Shown in pieces: positions 44,959-56,293 of a stretch of DNA of 64,000 nt; the stretch's first letter is position 1; each line of letters begins with the position of its first letter. The notes beneath the pieces were generated by a model that saw only the letters and a program-made list of their open reading frames with translations, did no database searches and was not told the DNA's origin. The stretch is taken from contig CP126191.1 of assembly GCA_030272155.1 (NCBI GenBank), positions 4,920,501 to 4,984,500 on the forward strand, given 5' to 3'. Origin of the DNA: Tetradesmus obliquus (lineage: Eukaryota; Chlorophyta; Chlorophyceae; Sphaeropleales; Scenedesmaceae). Both the position numbers and the translations under genes were made by a program.

Positions 44959-46136
44959 TGTGCTGTCTGAGTTGCCTGCTGCTTGGTGCACGCGGGCTGC
45001 AGGCCGCCCGCCGCTTGCTATGCGGCATGTTTGGTTGATGCAGCCGCCAGCTGGCCCTACTAAGCTCCGCAGGGGCGTTTGGAAGGTTGTCTGCCTAGCT
45101 GCTCTAAATGCCATGGATGTTGGCAGACGACATGCTAATAAGCTGAGCATCCCGCCGCCCGCCCTGGCCGTGCAGCAGCCACCGCCGCTGCCGGCGGGCC
45201 AGGCGCTTATCACTGATACACTACAGCATGCAGCTCTCACTGCTGCGCAGCAACAGCATAATCAGCTGGTAGAGCAGCGCCGACAGCAGCAGCAGCTGCA
45301 TCAACAACAACAGCGACAACAGCTGGTAGCGCAGATGTTACAGGAGGCTAAGCAGCAAGCGGTGTTAAGGTTTTGGGAGTTGCTTGCTGATTTTGTGGCA
45401 ACAGAGGCAGCGCCCGCTACTTGGCGGGTTGCGGTGCCTGGCAATCACCCGTTTCTGTGCTCTGATCCAGCGCAGCTGCGCATTGTACTGGCGCCCCGCT
45501 CTGGTTGACCTTCCTGCCTCTGCATGTTGTGCTGTCAGCAGTTGTCGATTTTCCAGTTTCTGTCAAGGACATGTTGCATGTGTTGGGTGTCACAGCGCTG
45601 GTTTCTCAGCTCTTTCCTCCGTGCTGCATGTTTCTGTCCTTGTCAGCCGTAAGGATTGCAGAAGCAGCAGAGCCCTAGTTTGCCTTAGTTTGCCTTAGTT
45701 TGCTTTGATTTGCCTGTCAGTCGTGCACTGCGTCAGTTATGCATGCTCCTGCTTGCTGCAGTCTGGTGAGTACAGCAGTGCCTTGATGCAATCATGCCAG
45801 ACATTCATGGTGAGCAGCACCTTTGTGCACCCCGCTTACTGTTTGGACCATGCTTGTCCTTCCCTGTGCGCTTTTTGCCTGGTGCGTGGAGCACATGCTG
45901 CTTTTCGTGCTGCTTTTCGCACTTGCTGCCCTGCATGTACATGTTCGTTTATGGGGAGATAGGGGCTGCGAGACGCCTCTGGAGTTTTCTTTGGTGGCGT
46001 CTTGTGGCTTGCTATCGAGTTCATACGATATGTGAGCTGAAAGTAGGGCGAGTGACTCACTCTCGGGTGATAGCTTGCCTTCTCCTGTAACAAGCCTCTC
46101 TCTTCTTCTGTAACAAGCCTCTCTCCTTCTCCTTCT
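44959..46136 (+). mobile_element. LINE family A, 5'-truncated copy A6
   Basis: It starts late in ORF2 at TGTGCTGTCTGAGTTGCC and runs through the 3' UTR. The end holds two tail units with TGTAACAAGCC, then CT-rich sequence, and joins directly to the 5' end of full-length copy A7. Confidence 0.87.
44960..45508 (+). pseudogene. LINE ORF2 C-terminal fragment (in copy A6)
   Basis: The last ~180 codons of ORF2 (VLSELPAAWCTRAAGRPP onward to the stop at 45506-45508). No catalytic domain is present. Confidence 0.82.
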
Positions 46137-46421
46137 CCTCGTAGACCTCTCTCTCGATGGCTTCTTCTTCTGTGATCCAGCATGCTGCACGGCAGCAGCT
46201 GACACACCCTCTTTTGCCTCTCTTCTTTTAGCTTCTTCGGCGCACCTAAGCCATCCACTACTCTGTGTTATAGCGCTTCGAGCAGCGTAGGCGGGAGCTG
46301 GCGCTCCTGCCCGGCTGGCCACGACCTGCCGGCCCGGGGCCTGCTGGACGCCCCTGCCGTGCCTGCTCGCCAACTATGGGCGCCTTAACCACCCTTTAGC
46401 TTCACATTACGTTATTTGCAG

Positions 46422-46483
46422 ATGCCTCGCAGCAATAGCCCCTCGCGGAAGCAGCAGCAGCAGCAGCAGCAGCAGCGCAAGCC

Positions 46484-46516
<33 letters not shown>

Positions 46517-47815
46517 ACGTAACAAGCTCAACAAGCCTCTGATCCTGCTCAAGGTGCCGACAGAGGATATAGCAGGACTGGACTGCTCCACGGCAGCTTT
46601 CACGGTGCGGTATCCTGCTCTTCTGCCTGAGCAGCGCGAGCTCGTCAGCAGCAACCTGCTACCAGCAGTAGGCGCGGTGTGCAGCGCGGCGTGCGGTGCA
46701 GCACAGCTTTCAGCAGATGAGGTGCAGCTGCACATCAACCCCCCTCGCTTCAGGGACACAGCAGACAAGCAGGGTACGTTCGTGGAGGTGCAGGCGGTTG
46801 GCCCAGTGGCCATGGCCAGTGCCCTCGCTGACATGCTCTCTGCTGAGGGCACTCTGCCCCTCCCGGAGCCATACTCTGCACCAGGCTTTCAAGGCGCCGC
46901 CATGCTGACAGTGGGACTGAACACGGGCGCCAGGCCCACGCTCAGTTACAGAGCCACGCGTGTCACAGGTGTCAATGTCTCGCTCAGCAACGCTGTGCTC
47001 CGCCGCTGCCTGGAAGGCGCCGGCTTCCACACAGCAGGCTGCTTCCCGGTGCCCAACGACGGTTGCGCAGCCAACATGGCTGACCGCCGCCTGGTTGTCG
47101 CGGTGCTGCCCCCGAGCACGGCCGGCTCGGGCTTGTTCGACCTGCAGGTGGTCGACAGCTCTGGCGCCAGCCCGCTGCCGCGCTTCCAGCACAGCCAGGC
47201 CAGCATGGCTGTGCTGCCGCAGCCAGGGCCTAGCATGCCGCCCTGGCTGTGCACAAAGCAACAGCAGCAGCAACAGCAGCAGCAGGGAGCTGGCGCTGCT
47301 GCCACAGCCGAGGCAGCCGCAGCAGCTGCTGCCGCCGGCGGCAGCAGCAGCAGCAGTAGCAACAGCGACAGCGGCAGCAGCGCCACAAGCGGCACGTACG
47401 CCAACGTTGTTTCTGGCGGTGCAGGCGGCGCCAAGCTGCCCGACAGCAACAACAACAGCGGCAGCCGCAGCACCAGCAGCAACAGCAGCAGCAATACGGC
47501 TGCTGTCAGTCCTGATGACCAGCAGCCGCAGCAGCATGCGCAGCAGCAACAGCAGCAGCAGCCACCGCCGCCTCCTCCAGCAGGTGGTGTGCCTCCGGCG
47601 GCGCCAGGTGCCACCAGTGAAGTGACACCCCAGAAGCAGCAGCAGCAGCAGCAGCAGTCCACGCCGCCTCCAGCAGATGGTGTGCCCCCGGCAGCCTCAG
47701 CTGCCACCACTGCAGTGACGCCCCAGCAGCAGCACCAGCAGCAGCAGCAGTCCACGCCGTCTCTGGTTGATGGTGTACCTCCGGCAGCGTCAGCTGCCGC
47801 CAGTGAAGTGCCACC

Positions 47816-47847
<32 letters not shown>

Positions 47848-47911
47848 CCACGCCGGCTCCAGCAGATGGTGTGCCTCCGGCAGCGTCGGCTGCCACCACT
47901 GAAGTGACGCC

Positions 47912-47949
<38 letters not shown>

Positions 47950-48662
47950 CCACACCGGCTCCAGCAGATGGTGTGCCTGCTGCCTCGCTTCCTGCAGAGC
48001 CTGCTGCCGCACCCAAGGCGACGCCCAAGCAGCGACAGCAGCAGCAGCAACAGGGGCAGCGCAAGCAGCGGCAGCAGCAGCAACAGGGGCAGCCTACACA
48101 GCAGCAGCAGAAGCAGCAGCAGGTGCCGCCTCCAGCTGAGGCCGCGCCTGCTGCCGCGCTTGCGCTGTTGGCTGTCGAGGACCCGGCGGACTGGTATGAG
48201 TATGGGGCAGCCCCGCCGCAGCGCCAGCGCAAGCGGGCGCGGCCACGGCGGCGGCCGCAGCAGCAGCTGCCGGAGCCGCCGCTGAGCCTGTGCCTGCCGC
48301 CGCCGCGGCGTGCCAAGCGCCCAGCTGACTTCTCTGCCTCGGATTTTGCGTATTCGAGCAAGGCCGTGCAAGTCAGCCAAGGACAGCGCGCTGCAGTGGT
48401 GGCGCAGGACATGAAGGTGGCTTCAGCGGCGCCTGCGGCGCCGCGCCTTGGCCGGCCCCCGGTCCGCAAGCCCTCAGGGCACCAGGAAGCGCGCTGGAAG
48501 CTGCTACAGCAGCTGCAGTGGCAGCCTCACGACTTCCAGCTCTACCCTACCCCGCAGCAGCAGCAGCAGCAGCAGCCGCCGCCGCCGCAGCAGCAGCAAC
48601 AGCAGGACAGCACTGCTGGCGCCGCGCCTCCCGGCGCGGCACCCCCCTCCCACACCGCCTAA
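46422..48662 (+). CDS. LINE ORF1 protein (copy A7)
   Basis: 746 residues, identical to ORF1 of copy A5 as translated. It has the same poly-Q N-terminus, PADGVPPAAS modules and basic C-terminal region. The TAA at 48660-48662 is directly followed by the ORF2 ATG in the same frame. Confidence 0.85.
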
Positions 48663-51600
48663 ATGCCCGGTACAACCGGGCCCCGAAGGGCTGGCATGCG
48701 TAAACACGCCCTGCGCATTGCCAGCCATAACGTGGGAGGCGTGGGCTGTGCGGGGCTCCTCGCCTGCGCAGCGCAGGCAGCAGCAGCTTGGGTGGACCTC
48801 AGGCTGCACATCGTTGCCGTGCAAGAGTGCAGATTGCAGTATGATGAGGTTGCGCAGGTGATGACGGCTCTGAATGCAGCAGCAGCTCAGCGGGCTGCTG
48901 CCACGCAGCAGCCCCATCATGCAGGGTTTGACTACAAGTACTGCATCAACACTGACCCCCTGCACCCCTACTCAGCTGGCAATCTCGTCTTGTGGCAGCG
49001 GCAGCTAGTATCCGAGGGCTCCCTGCAAGTGCTGCCTGAGGCTGATGCCGACAGGGACGCCCGCGGCCGTTTGATGGTGCTCCACTTCAAGTGGGGTGGC
49101 CATACTATCAATCTTGCTAACGTCTATTGTCCCAACGCCTCCGTGGACCGTCAGACCTACATTGCAGATACGCTGGCGCCGCTCTGGGCAGCCAATCCTG
49201 CCAACAGCATCTTCATTGGCGACTGGAACTTTGTGGATGATCCTGCTGTTGACAGACGCTGCCTGGCCGGCCAGCCCACCACGTCTGACGCCCCGTCCCG
49301 GCGGGCTTGGCAAGCAGCGGCACCTGGTGCTGCTGATGCGTACCGGTGCTTGCACCCTACGCGCCGCAGCTACACGTTCATCCATCGCAACCCGCAGATT
49401 GGACATGTAGCGCGGCTGGATCGAGCTTATGTTGGCAGCGCACTGCGCGCCAGCGTGGTGTCCTGCACCACAGCTCCCTCCGGTGTTTCGGACCACTTCC
49501 CCCTGGTGCTTGAGCTGGCTCCCCTGCAGCCCCCCAAACCCACTGGCCCTGGCCTTGCCCGTGCCCGTGTGGACTTCTGGAGCAGCCTGCCCCACCGCGC
49601 CCAGCTGAAGGCATGGGTGCTTGTCGCGCTGCAGGGAGAGCCAGCATCCGACCCTGCCCGCCTTGTCTGGTGGCCTAGCTTCAAGCAGAGGCTGCTGGCC
49701 AAGTGCCGGGAGATTCGCAAGGCATGGCGCGCTGACACGGCGCTGCCGTCCTATGCTGCTGCCCAGCAGCAAGTGCAGGATGCCCTCACCCAGCTTGGCG
49801 CAGCAGCAGGCCAGCCGCAGATCGGCACAGCCATGGCAGCGCTGACTGCTGCTCGAGCGGCGCTCCGCGCCGCGCAGCAGGCAGCTTGGACAGCCAGCGA
49901 GCGCCTGCAGCGGCAGCAGTGGCTGCACCGCGGCGAACAGCCCAACCCCTGCATCACAGAGCAGTTGCGTGCCCTGGAGCGGTCTCCTACCTCACGGAAG
50001 GTGGTTGCTCTGCGCAGCGCGGCCGGCGCATATGTGTGGGAGGGTGCAGGGCCCGCCAAGGTGGCCATCACGCAGTGGGCTGGTGTGAGTGCGCAGCCGA
50101 CAGTGGACCCAGCCGCCCAGGCTGCCATCCTCGCAGCCGTCGCCAGCTTGCCTCGGCAGCCAGCAGCAGCAGATGGCAGCACAACAGTTACAGAAGAAGC
50201 AGTTCTGAAGGCGCTGTCCGACTCCAAGCCCAACACGTCGCCTGGGTTGGATGGCTTGCCTGTTGCAGTTTACAAGCATTGCAAGGACCTGTTTGCGCCG
50301 GTCTTGGCGCGCGTGTTTACAGCAGTGGGCACCCTGGGGCAGACGCCAGCTGGCTTCTTGGATGGTGTGGTGATTGGCGTCTTCAAAGCTGGCGATGCTA
50401 CCCTGGCTGCCAACTACCGCCCTATCACACTGCTCAACACAGACTACAGGCTCTTGGCGAGAATCCTGGCGTCCCGCCTGCAGCAAGTGCTGGACCAGGC
50501 GATCTCCCCTACCCAAACAGCGTTCATTAAACAGCGCAGGATTGGGCACAACATCATCACCGTGCAGCTGCTGCTGCATGCGCTGCCAGCAGACAGCACC
50601 GTGGTGACGGCGCTGCTGGATTTTGCCAAGGCATACGACACCTTGGACAGGCCTTTCCTGCTGTCTGTCATGAGTGCTATGGGTGTGGGGCCAGAGTTCT
50701 GCAAGTGGGTGGAACTGTTGCTTACTAACACGCATGCGTGTGCTTGCATGAATGGCTTTGTTTCCGGCATGCGCAGGTTTGATGCTGGTGTGCGGCAGGG
50801 GTGCCCCTTGTCTCCCCTGCTGTACCTGTTTGTTGGTGAAGCCCTGCTGAGGTTCTTGCAGTCGAAAGGCATTGACATCAGCGTGCAAGGCATCACATTA
50901 TCAGCGACACAGTTTGCGGATGACACGCAGGTCTACCTGCAGTCACCTGCACAGGTCCCACAGTTCTTGCTACATATGCAGGTTATGGCAGCCGCGTCTG
51001 GGCAGCAGCTCAATCTGCATAAATCAAAGTTACTATTGCTAGGTGCTGCTGCGCGGCAGCAGCACACAGCGCTCTCACAGCAGCATGCAGCGGGTGTGCT
51101 GCCCTTCTGTCCTGTGCTGCAGGCCAATGTGCTGGGTGTGTGTGTGGGCTCTGACTCTCCTGTAGACTGGAGTCAGAAGCTGGCTGCAGTGGATGCCGCG
51201 CTTGCGCGGCTGTCACACATACCACAATTGTCTGTGTTTGGCAGAGGCATGGGTAGCGCAGCGTATGGTGTCAGCACCCTGTTGTATGCAGCTGAATTTT
51301 CAGATATACCGGCAGATGTTGATCGGCAGCACCTTGTTGCGTCAGTTGGGAAGTTAGTGGATAGAGGGTTGGCGCCTGCGTCAACCGAACGGCGTTTTAC
51401 TGGTGTAGCTGCTCGCCTGCTGGCGGGCAGGCCAGCTGAAGGGGGTTTTGGTGCTTTGCCATGGCTTGAACACATACGTGCACGGCATGCTTGGTGGGGC
51501 GCGCAGTTTGCTACTGCGCCGCCTGACACCGAGCTGCCCTGGATCCGCATTGGGCGGGCGCTGTTGCACTCCAAGCATAAGTGGTGGGGCCCCCTGTCCC

Positions 51601-53219
51601 TGTTTGACAGCAGCTCAGACACGCAAACGCCTATGGACCTGCCACATGCGTTTCCCCAGCAGTCGCTCCCTCCCCCACCACTGCGCCGCATGATTGCTGG
51701 TCTTCAAGCACTGGGCCCAGTCCGTGATGTGAAGGCGCTGGCACCAGCCGCGCCCTCCCCTGTGCTGCCCCTGCCGCATCCGCAGCAGCTGTCCGACATG
51801 CAGCAGCTGCGACAGCAGTTGCAGGCAGTGCAGGACGCGCCAGTGCTGGCGCCTGGGGCTTGGTGCAGCTTGGCGCCAGTGTTTGCCAACCCCTTCCTGC
51901 AAGCTGGGCTTGGGTTTGTGCCGGGCGGGCTGCAGTGCCTGCCGGTGCCCGCTAAGCGCAGGGAGCATGAGTGTCGTGGCGGCAAATGCAGGCCGCGTCT
52001 TCGCACTGTGGCTGATCTTATTCGGGCGTGGTATCTCATTCAGCGTGTTGTTCAGCAGCAGTTGCCGCACCCGTTGCTGCCTTACGGCTCCAACTACAGC
52101 AATGCTGACAACGAGGCTGAGGATTTGCAAGGCCTGGTTGATAAACTGCCCGTTGCATGGACTATGGCTGTTTTGCCTGTTGTGCAGCATCCTGCCGCAG
52201 ACCGGCCTTGGCCGCCTGCGGCTGTGCCGGACCCACCATGTATACCTTCTGCAGCAGAACAGCAAGTTGAGGCCATGTTGGTGGCTCGGCTGGGTTGGCA
52301 AAATGTCCGAGGCAAGGCTGTTCCTGTTGCACAATTGTCTGTTAGTGAAGCCACCTCACTGCAGCTTGGTCCGCTGCGTGCTGAGCGCCGTGCGAAGCGC
52401 ACTGGGTTTGTCCAGGCTGCGCTGGGCTCAGGTGCTGCACCAGCAGCAGTGATTGATGGCTTGAAGTGGGTGGCAGCTAACCAGAGCATGCTTTGGAAGA
52501 TGCGCTGGGATAATAATTTCAAAGAGTTGTACTGGCGGCTTATTATGGATGGCCTGCCGACATCGCAGCGTATGCACAAGTCGGGTGACACTTGCATGTG
52601 TGGCGCTGCCTGTCCTGGTTGGGTTCATCATTTTTGGGAGTGCCCTGTTGCGGTAGCAGTGATTGACAGTGTGCTGTCTGAGTTGCCTGCTGCTTGGTGC
52701 ACGCGGGCTGCAGGCCGCCCGCCGCTTGCTATGCGGCATGTTTGGTTGATGCAGCCGCCAGCTGGCCCTACTAAGCTCCGCAGGGGCGTTTGGAAGGTTG
52801 TCTGCCTAGCTGCTCTAAATGCCATGGATGTTGGCAGACGACATGCTAATAAGCTGAGCATCCCGCCGCCCGCCCTGGCCGTGCAGCAGCCACCGCCGCT
52901 GCCGGCGGGCCAGGCGCTTATCACTGATACACTACAGCATGCAGCTCTCACTGCTGCGCAGCAACAGCATAATCAGCTGGTAGAGCAGCGCCGACAGCAG
53001 CAGCAGCTGCATCAACAACAACAGCGACAACAGCTGGTAGCGCAGATGTTACAGGAGGCTAAGCAGCAAGCGGTGTTAAGGTTTTGGGAGTTGCTTGCTG
53101 ATTTTGTGGCAACAGAGGCAGCGCCCGCTACTTGGCGGGTTGCGGTGCCTGGCAATCACCCGTTTCTGTGCTCTGATCCAGCGCAGCTGCGCATTGTACT
53201 GGCGCCCCGCTCTGGTTGA
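48663..53219 (+). CDS. LINE ORF2 protein: endonuclease/reverse transcriptase (copy A7)
   Basis: 1518 residues, identical in translation to ORF2 of copy A5, with all endonuclease, FADD reverse transcriptase and CCHC motifs kept. The identity between two independently flanked copies argues for very recent transposition, or for a collapsed or duplicated assembly. Confidence 0.95.
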   Translation: MPGTTGPRRAGMRKHALRIASHNVGGVGCAGLLACAAQAAAAWVDLRLHIVAVQECRLQYDEVAQVMTALNAAAAQRAAATQQPHHAGFDYKYCINTDPLHPYSAGNLVLWQRQLVSEGSLQVLPEADADRDARGRLMVLHFKWGGHTINLANVYCPNASVDRQTYIADTLAPLWAANPANSIFIGDWNFVDDPAVDRRCLAGQPTTSDAPSRRAWQAAAPGAADAYRCLHPTRRSYTFIHRNPQIGHVARLDRAYVGSALRASVVSCTTAPSGVSDHFPLVLELAPLQPPKPTGPGLARARVDFWSSLPHRAQLKAWVLVALQGEPASDPARLVWWPSFKQRLLAKCREIRKAWRADTALPSYAAAQQQVQDALTQLGAAAGQPQIGTAMAALTAARAALRAAQQAAWTASERLQRQQWLHRGEQPNPCITEQLRALERSPTSRKVVALRSAAGAYVWEGAGPAKVAITQWAGVSAQPTVDPAAQAAILAAVASLPRQPAAADGSTTVTEEAVLKALSDSKPNTSPGLDGLPVAVYKHCKDLFAPVLARVFTAVGTLGQTPAGFLDGVVIGVFKAGDATLAANYRPITLLNTDYRLLARILASRLQQVLDQAISPTQTAFIKQRRIGHNIITVQLLLHALPADSTVVTALLDFAKAYDTLDRPFLLSVMSAMGVGPEFCKWVELLLTNTHACACMNGFVSGMRRFDAGVRQGCPLSPLLYLFVGEALLRFLQSKGIDISVQGITLSATQFADDTQVYLQSPAQVPQFLLHMQVMAAASGQQLNLHKSKLLLLGAAARQQHTALSQQHAAGVLPFCPVLQANVLGVCVGSDSPVDWSQKLAAVDAALARLSHIPQLSVFGRGMGSAAYGVSTLLYAAEFSDIPADVDRQHLVASVGKLVDRGLAPASTERRFTGVAARLLAGRPAEGGFGALPWLEHIRARHAWWGAQFATAPPDTELPWIRIGRALLHSKHKWWGPLSLFDSSSDTQTPMDLPHAFPQQSLPPPPLRRMIAGLQALGPVRDVKALAPAAPSPVLPLPHPQQLSDMQQLRQQLQAVQDAPVLAPGAWCSLAPVFANPFLQAGLGFVPGGLQCLPVPAKRREHECRGGKCRPRLRTVADLIRAWYLIQRVVQQQLPHPLLPYGSNYSNADNEAEDLQGLVDKLPVAWTMAVLPVVQHPAADRPWPPAAVPDPPCIPSAAEQQVEAMLVARLGWQNVRGKAVPVAQLSVSEATSLQLGPLRAERRAKRTGFVQAALGSGAAPAAVIDGLKWVAANQSMLWKMRWDNNFKELYWRLIMDGLPTSQRMHKSGDTCMCGAACPGWVHHFWECPVAVAVIDSVLSELPAAWCTRAAGRPPLAMRHVWLMQPPAGPTKLRRGVWKVVCLAALNAMDVGRRHANKLSIPPPALAVQQPPPLPAGQALITDTLQHAALTAAQQQHNQLVEQRRQQQQLHQQQQRQQLVAQMLQEAKQQAVLRFWELLADFVATEAAPATWRVAVPGNHPFLCSDPAQLRIVLAPRSG

Positions 53220-53886
53220 CCTTCCTGCCTCTGCATGTTGTGCTGTCAGCAGTTGTCGATTTTCCAGTTTCTGTCAAGGACATGTTGCATGTGTTGGGTG
53301 TCACAGCGCTGGTTTCTCAGCTCTTTCCTCCGTGCTGCATGTTTCTGTCCTTGTCAGCCGTAAGGATTGCAGAAGCAGCAGAGCCCTAGTTTGCCTTAGT
53401 TTGCCTTAGTTTGCTTTGATTTGCCTGTCAGTCGTGCACTGCGTCAGTTATGCATGCTCCTGCTTGCTGCAGTCTGGTGAGTACAGCAGTGCCTTGATGC
53501 AATCATGCCAGACATTCATGGTGAGCAGCACCTTTGTGCACCCCGCTTACTGTTTGGACCATGCTTGTCCTTCCCTGTGCGCTTTTTGCCTGGTGCGTGG
53601 AGCACATGCTGCTTTTCGTGCTGCTTTTCGCACTTGCTGCCCTGCATGTACATGTTCGTTTATGGGGAGATAGGGGCTGCGAGACGCCTCTGGAGTTTTC
53701 TTTGGTGGCGTCTTGTGGCTTGCTATCGAGTTCATACGATATGTGAGCTGAAAGTAGGGCGAGTGACTCACTCTCGGGTGATAGCTTGCCTTCTCCTGTA
53801 ACAAGCCTCTCTCTCTTCTCCTGTAACAAGCCTCTCTCTCTCTCTTCTCCCTCTTCTTTCTTCTCCCAGCCTCTTCTTTCTTCTCC

Positions 53887-55088
53887 CTGAGCAAGGCGTA
53901 AAAAGGCTTGGCTTGCTTTGCCCTCTGGCCCAGCCCAGTTGCGGCCCGCGAGTCGGAAGACCGTCTAGTGCAGCTTCTTTTAATGCTGGAAGCTATATTA
54001 GATAAGAGGAGTGGCGTCCTGCAGGCCGATACTGCCTGCCTACGCAGCTACGCCGGGTCGCCGAAGAGACAGCACAGTTGACAGCCGTGCAGCGCGCAGT
54101 GGAAGCCCAGGCAGTCGGCTACAACTTCAGGAAGATGTGCTCAGCAATAGTTTAGTTGTGAGCGCTCGCTGGTACCCAAGCTGGCGCCTGGAGTTGTGTC
54201 ATGGTCACAGCAGTAGGGCTACAGCAGAAGCAGGCAAGGTGCTGGTAATGCTCGAGGTGCTGCGGTGCCCTTGCAATCGCCTTTCACCACATGATGTGAT
54301 TGGCTAGGCAACCCCTTGTGACTGTTGAGCGTGCTGGACTGCTGGTTCAGTGTCTGGAGTGTCCTTAAATTCCTTCTGCAGGCTGCTGCAGTTGGTGGCC
54401 TGCAGCGGCAGCCACGTGTTGCAGATGATGACCCCTGCAACTGCTGCTATGGATCAGTGGATTGCCTGCCAGTAGTGCTGTCTGGGCAGTGTACTTTATT
54501 TGGTTTGTGTCTGCTGCGCGTAGGGAGCAGCAATGTGCTTGCATTCGCATTGCTGTTCTCACATCAGCCGTTGTCAAATGCATTACGTGTCTGGGCAGCT
54601 ACCTGGGGCTGTGGTGGTGCCCTTACTTGTGGCGACAGTGTAGCCATCTGGTGGAGTTGCTGCATGTAGGTAGCGGTAGGAGTGGTTTTTTTGTTTTTGT
54701 AGGTCAGCTTAGCTAGCCGCAGCGGTAGGAGTGGTTTTCTTCTTGCTTGGATGTAGTACAGCCTAGTGCTTGTCGTGCAGCAACAGCAGTGTGGTGTTGC
54801 AGCCAGGTCTCTGTAAGTGTGTATGCTTGCATGCCCTATCATGCCGTGCGCTTGCATGCTTGCTTGCCATGCCATGCTGTTCCTTGGAGGCGGCCACTCC
54901 GTTCTGCTGCAGCATTGTGGTCAATTTGCTAGGCGGGCAGTAAGGCTGCAGACTTGCTGTTCCGTCGTGATGGTGGTGGGGGACGGAGTTGGAATTGAAA
55001 CCCTACCTGGCTGGTATGATACGCCAGTTCAAGAGGCTGGAATTGCCTGGCCCCCATGTGTAACAAACACAAACAAACAAACAAAAAC
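53887..55088 (+). mobile_element. Family B element, copy B6 (full length)
   Basis: First of five consecutive head-to-tail B units. It starts CTGAGCAAGGCGTAAAAAGG (GGCCCAGCCCAGTTG subtype) after CTTCTCC (53880-53886). Its tail is extended to CAAACACAAACAAACAAAC. Confidence 0.88.
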
Positions 55089-55095
55089 CTTCTCC

Positions 55096-56286
55096 AGCAG
55101 GACGTAAAAAGGCTTGGCTTGCTTTGCCCTCTGGACCAGCCCGGCTGCGCCAGTTGCGGCCCGCGAGTCGGAAAACCGTCTAGTGCAGCTTCTTTTAATG
55201 CTGGAAGCTATATTAGATAAGAGGAGTGGCGTCCTGCAGGCCGATACTGCCTGCCTACGCAGCTACGCCGGGTCGCCGAAGAGACAGCACAGTTGACAGC
55301 CGTGCAGCGCGCAGTGGAAGCCCAGGCAGTCGGCTACAACTTCAGGAAGATGTGCTCGGCAATAGTTTAGTTGTGAGCGCTCGCTGGTACCCAAGCTGGC
55401 GCCTGGAGTTGTGTCATGGTCACAGCAGTAGGACTACAGCAGAAGCAGGCAAGGTGCTGGTAATGCTCGAGGTGCTGCGGTGCCCTTGCAATCGCCTTTC
55501 ACCACATGATGTGATCGGCTAGGCAACCCCTTGTGACTGTCGAGCGTGCTGGACTGCTGGTTCAGTGTCTGGAGTGTCCTTAAATTCCTTCTGCAGGCTG
55601 CTGCAGTTGGTGGCCTGCAGCGGCAGCAACGTGTTGCAGATGATGACCCCTGCAACTGCTGCTATGGATCAGTATATTGCCTGCCAGTAGTGCTGTCTGG
55701 GCTGTGTACTTTATTTGGTTTGTGTCTGCTGCGCGTAGGGAGCAGCAATGTGCTTGCATTCGCATTGCTGTTCTCACATCAGCCGTTGTCAAATGCATTA
55801 CGTGTCTGGGCAGCTACCTGGGGCTGTGGTGGTGCCCTTACTTGTGGCGACAGTGTAGCCATCTGGTGGAGTTGCTGCATGTAGGTAGCGGTAGGAGTGG
55901 TTTTTGTTTTTGTAGGTCAGCTTAGCTAGCCGCAGCGGTAGGAGTGGTTTTCTTCTTGCTTGGATGTAGTGCAGCCTAGTGCTTGTCATGCAGCAACAGC
56001 AGTGTGGTGTTGCAGCCAGGTCTCTGTAAGTGTGTATGCTTGCATGCCCTATCATGCCGTGCGCTTGCATGCTTGCTTGCCATGCCATGCTGTTCCTTGG
56101 AGGCGGCCACTCCGTTCTGCTGCAGCATTGTGGTCAATTTGCTAGGCGGGCAGTAAGGCTGCAGACTTGCTGTTCCGTCGTGATGGTGGTGGGGGACGGA
56201 GTTGGAATTGAAACCCTACCTGGCTGGTATGATACGCCAGTTCAAGAGGCTGGAATTGCCTGGCCCCCATGTGTAACAAACACAAA
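55096..56286 (+). mobile_element. Family B element, copy B7 (lacks first 3 bp)
   Basis: It starts AGCAGGACGTAAAAAGG (GGACCAGCCCGGCTGCGCC subtype) right after CTTCTCC at 55089-55095. Unlike B1 and B9, it carries the TTTAGTTGTG segment typical of the other subtype, so it is a mosaic. Confidence 0.87.
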
Positions 56287-56293
56287 CTTCTCC

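Larger units (their letters stand above)
46137..53879 (+). mobile_element. Full-length LINE family A, copy A7
   Basis: It has the same structure as A5: a 285-bp 5' UTR starting CCTCGTAGACCTCTCTCTCG, both ORFs intact and identical in translation to A5, and the 3' UTR. The 3' end carries two TGTAACAAGCC tail units (starting near 53790 and 53815) and a longer CT-rich stretch. The flanks differ from those of A5 (A6 on the left, B6 on the right), so it is more likely a separate recent insertion than a simple duplication. Confidence 0.93.

Noticed and set aside
53800-53886. CT-rich stretches as telomere repeats
   Set aside because: They are irregular CTT/CTC tracts, not the TTTAGGG-type repeats of green algae.
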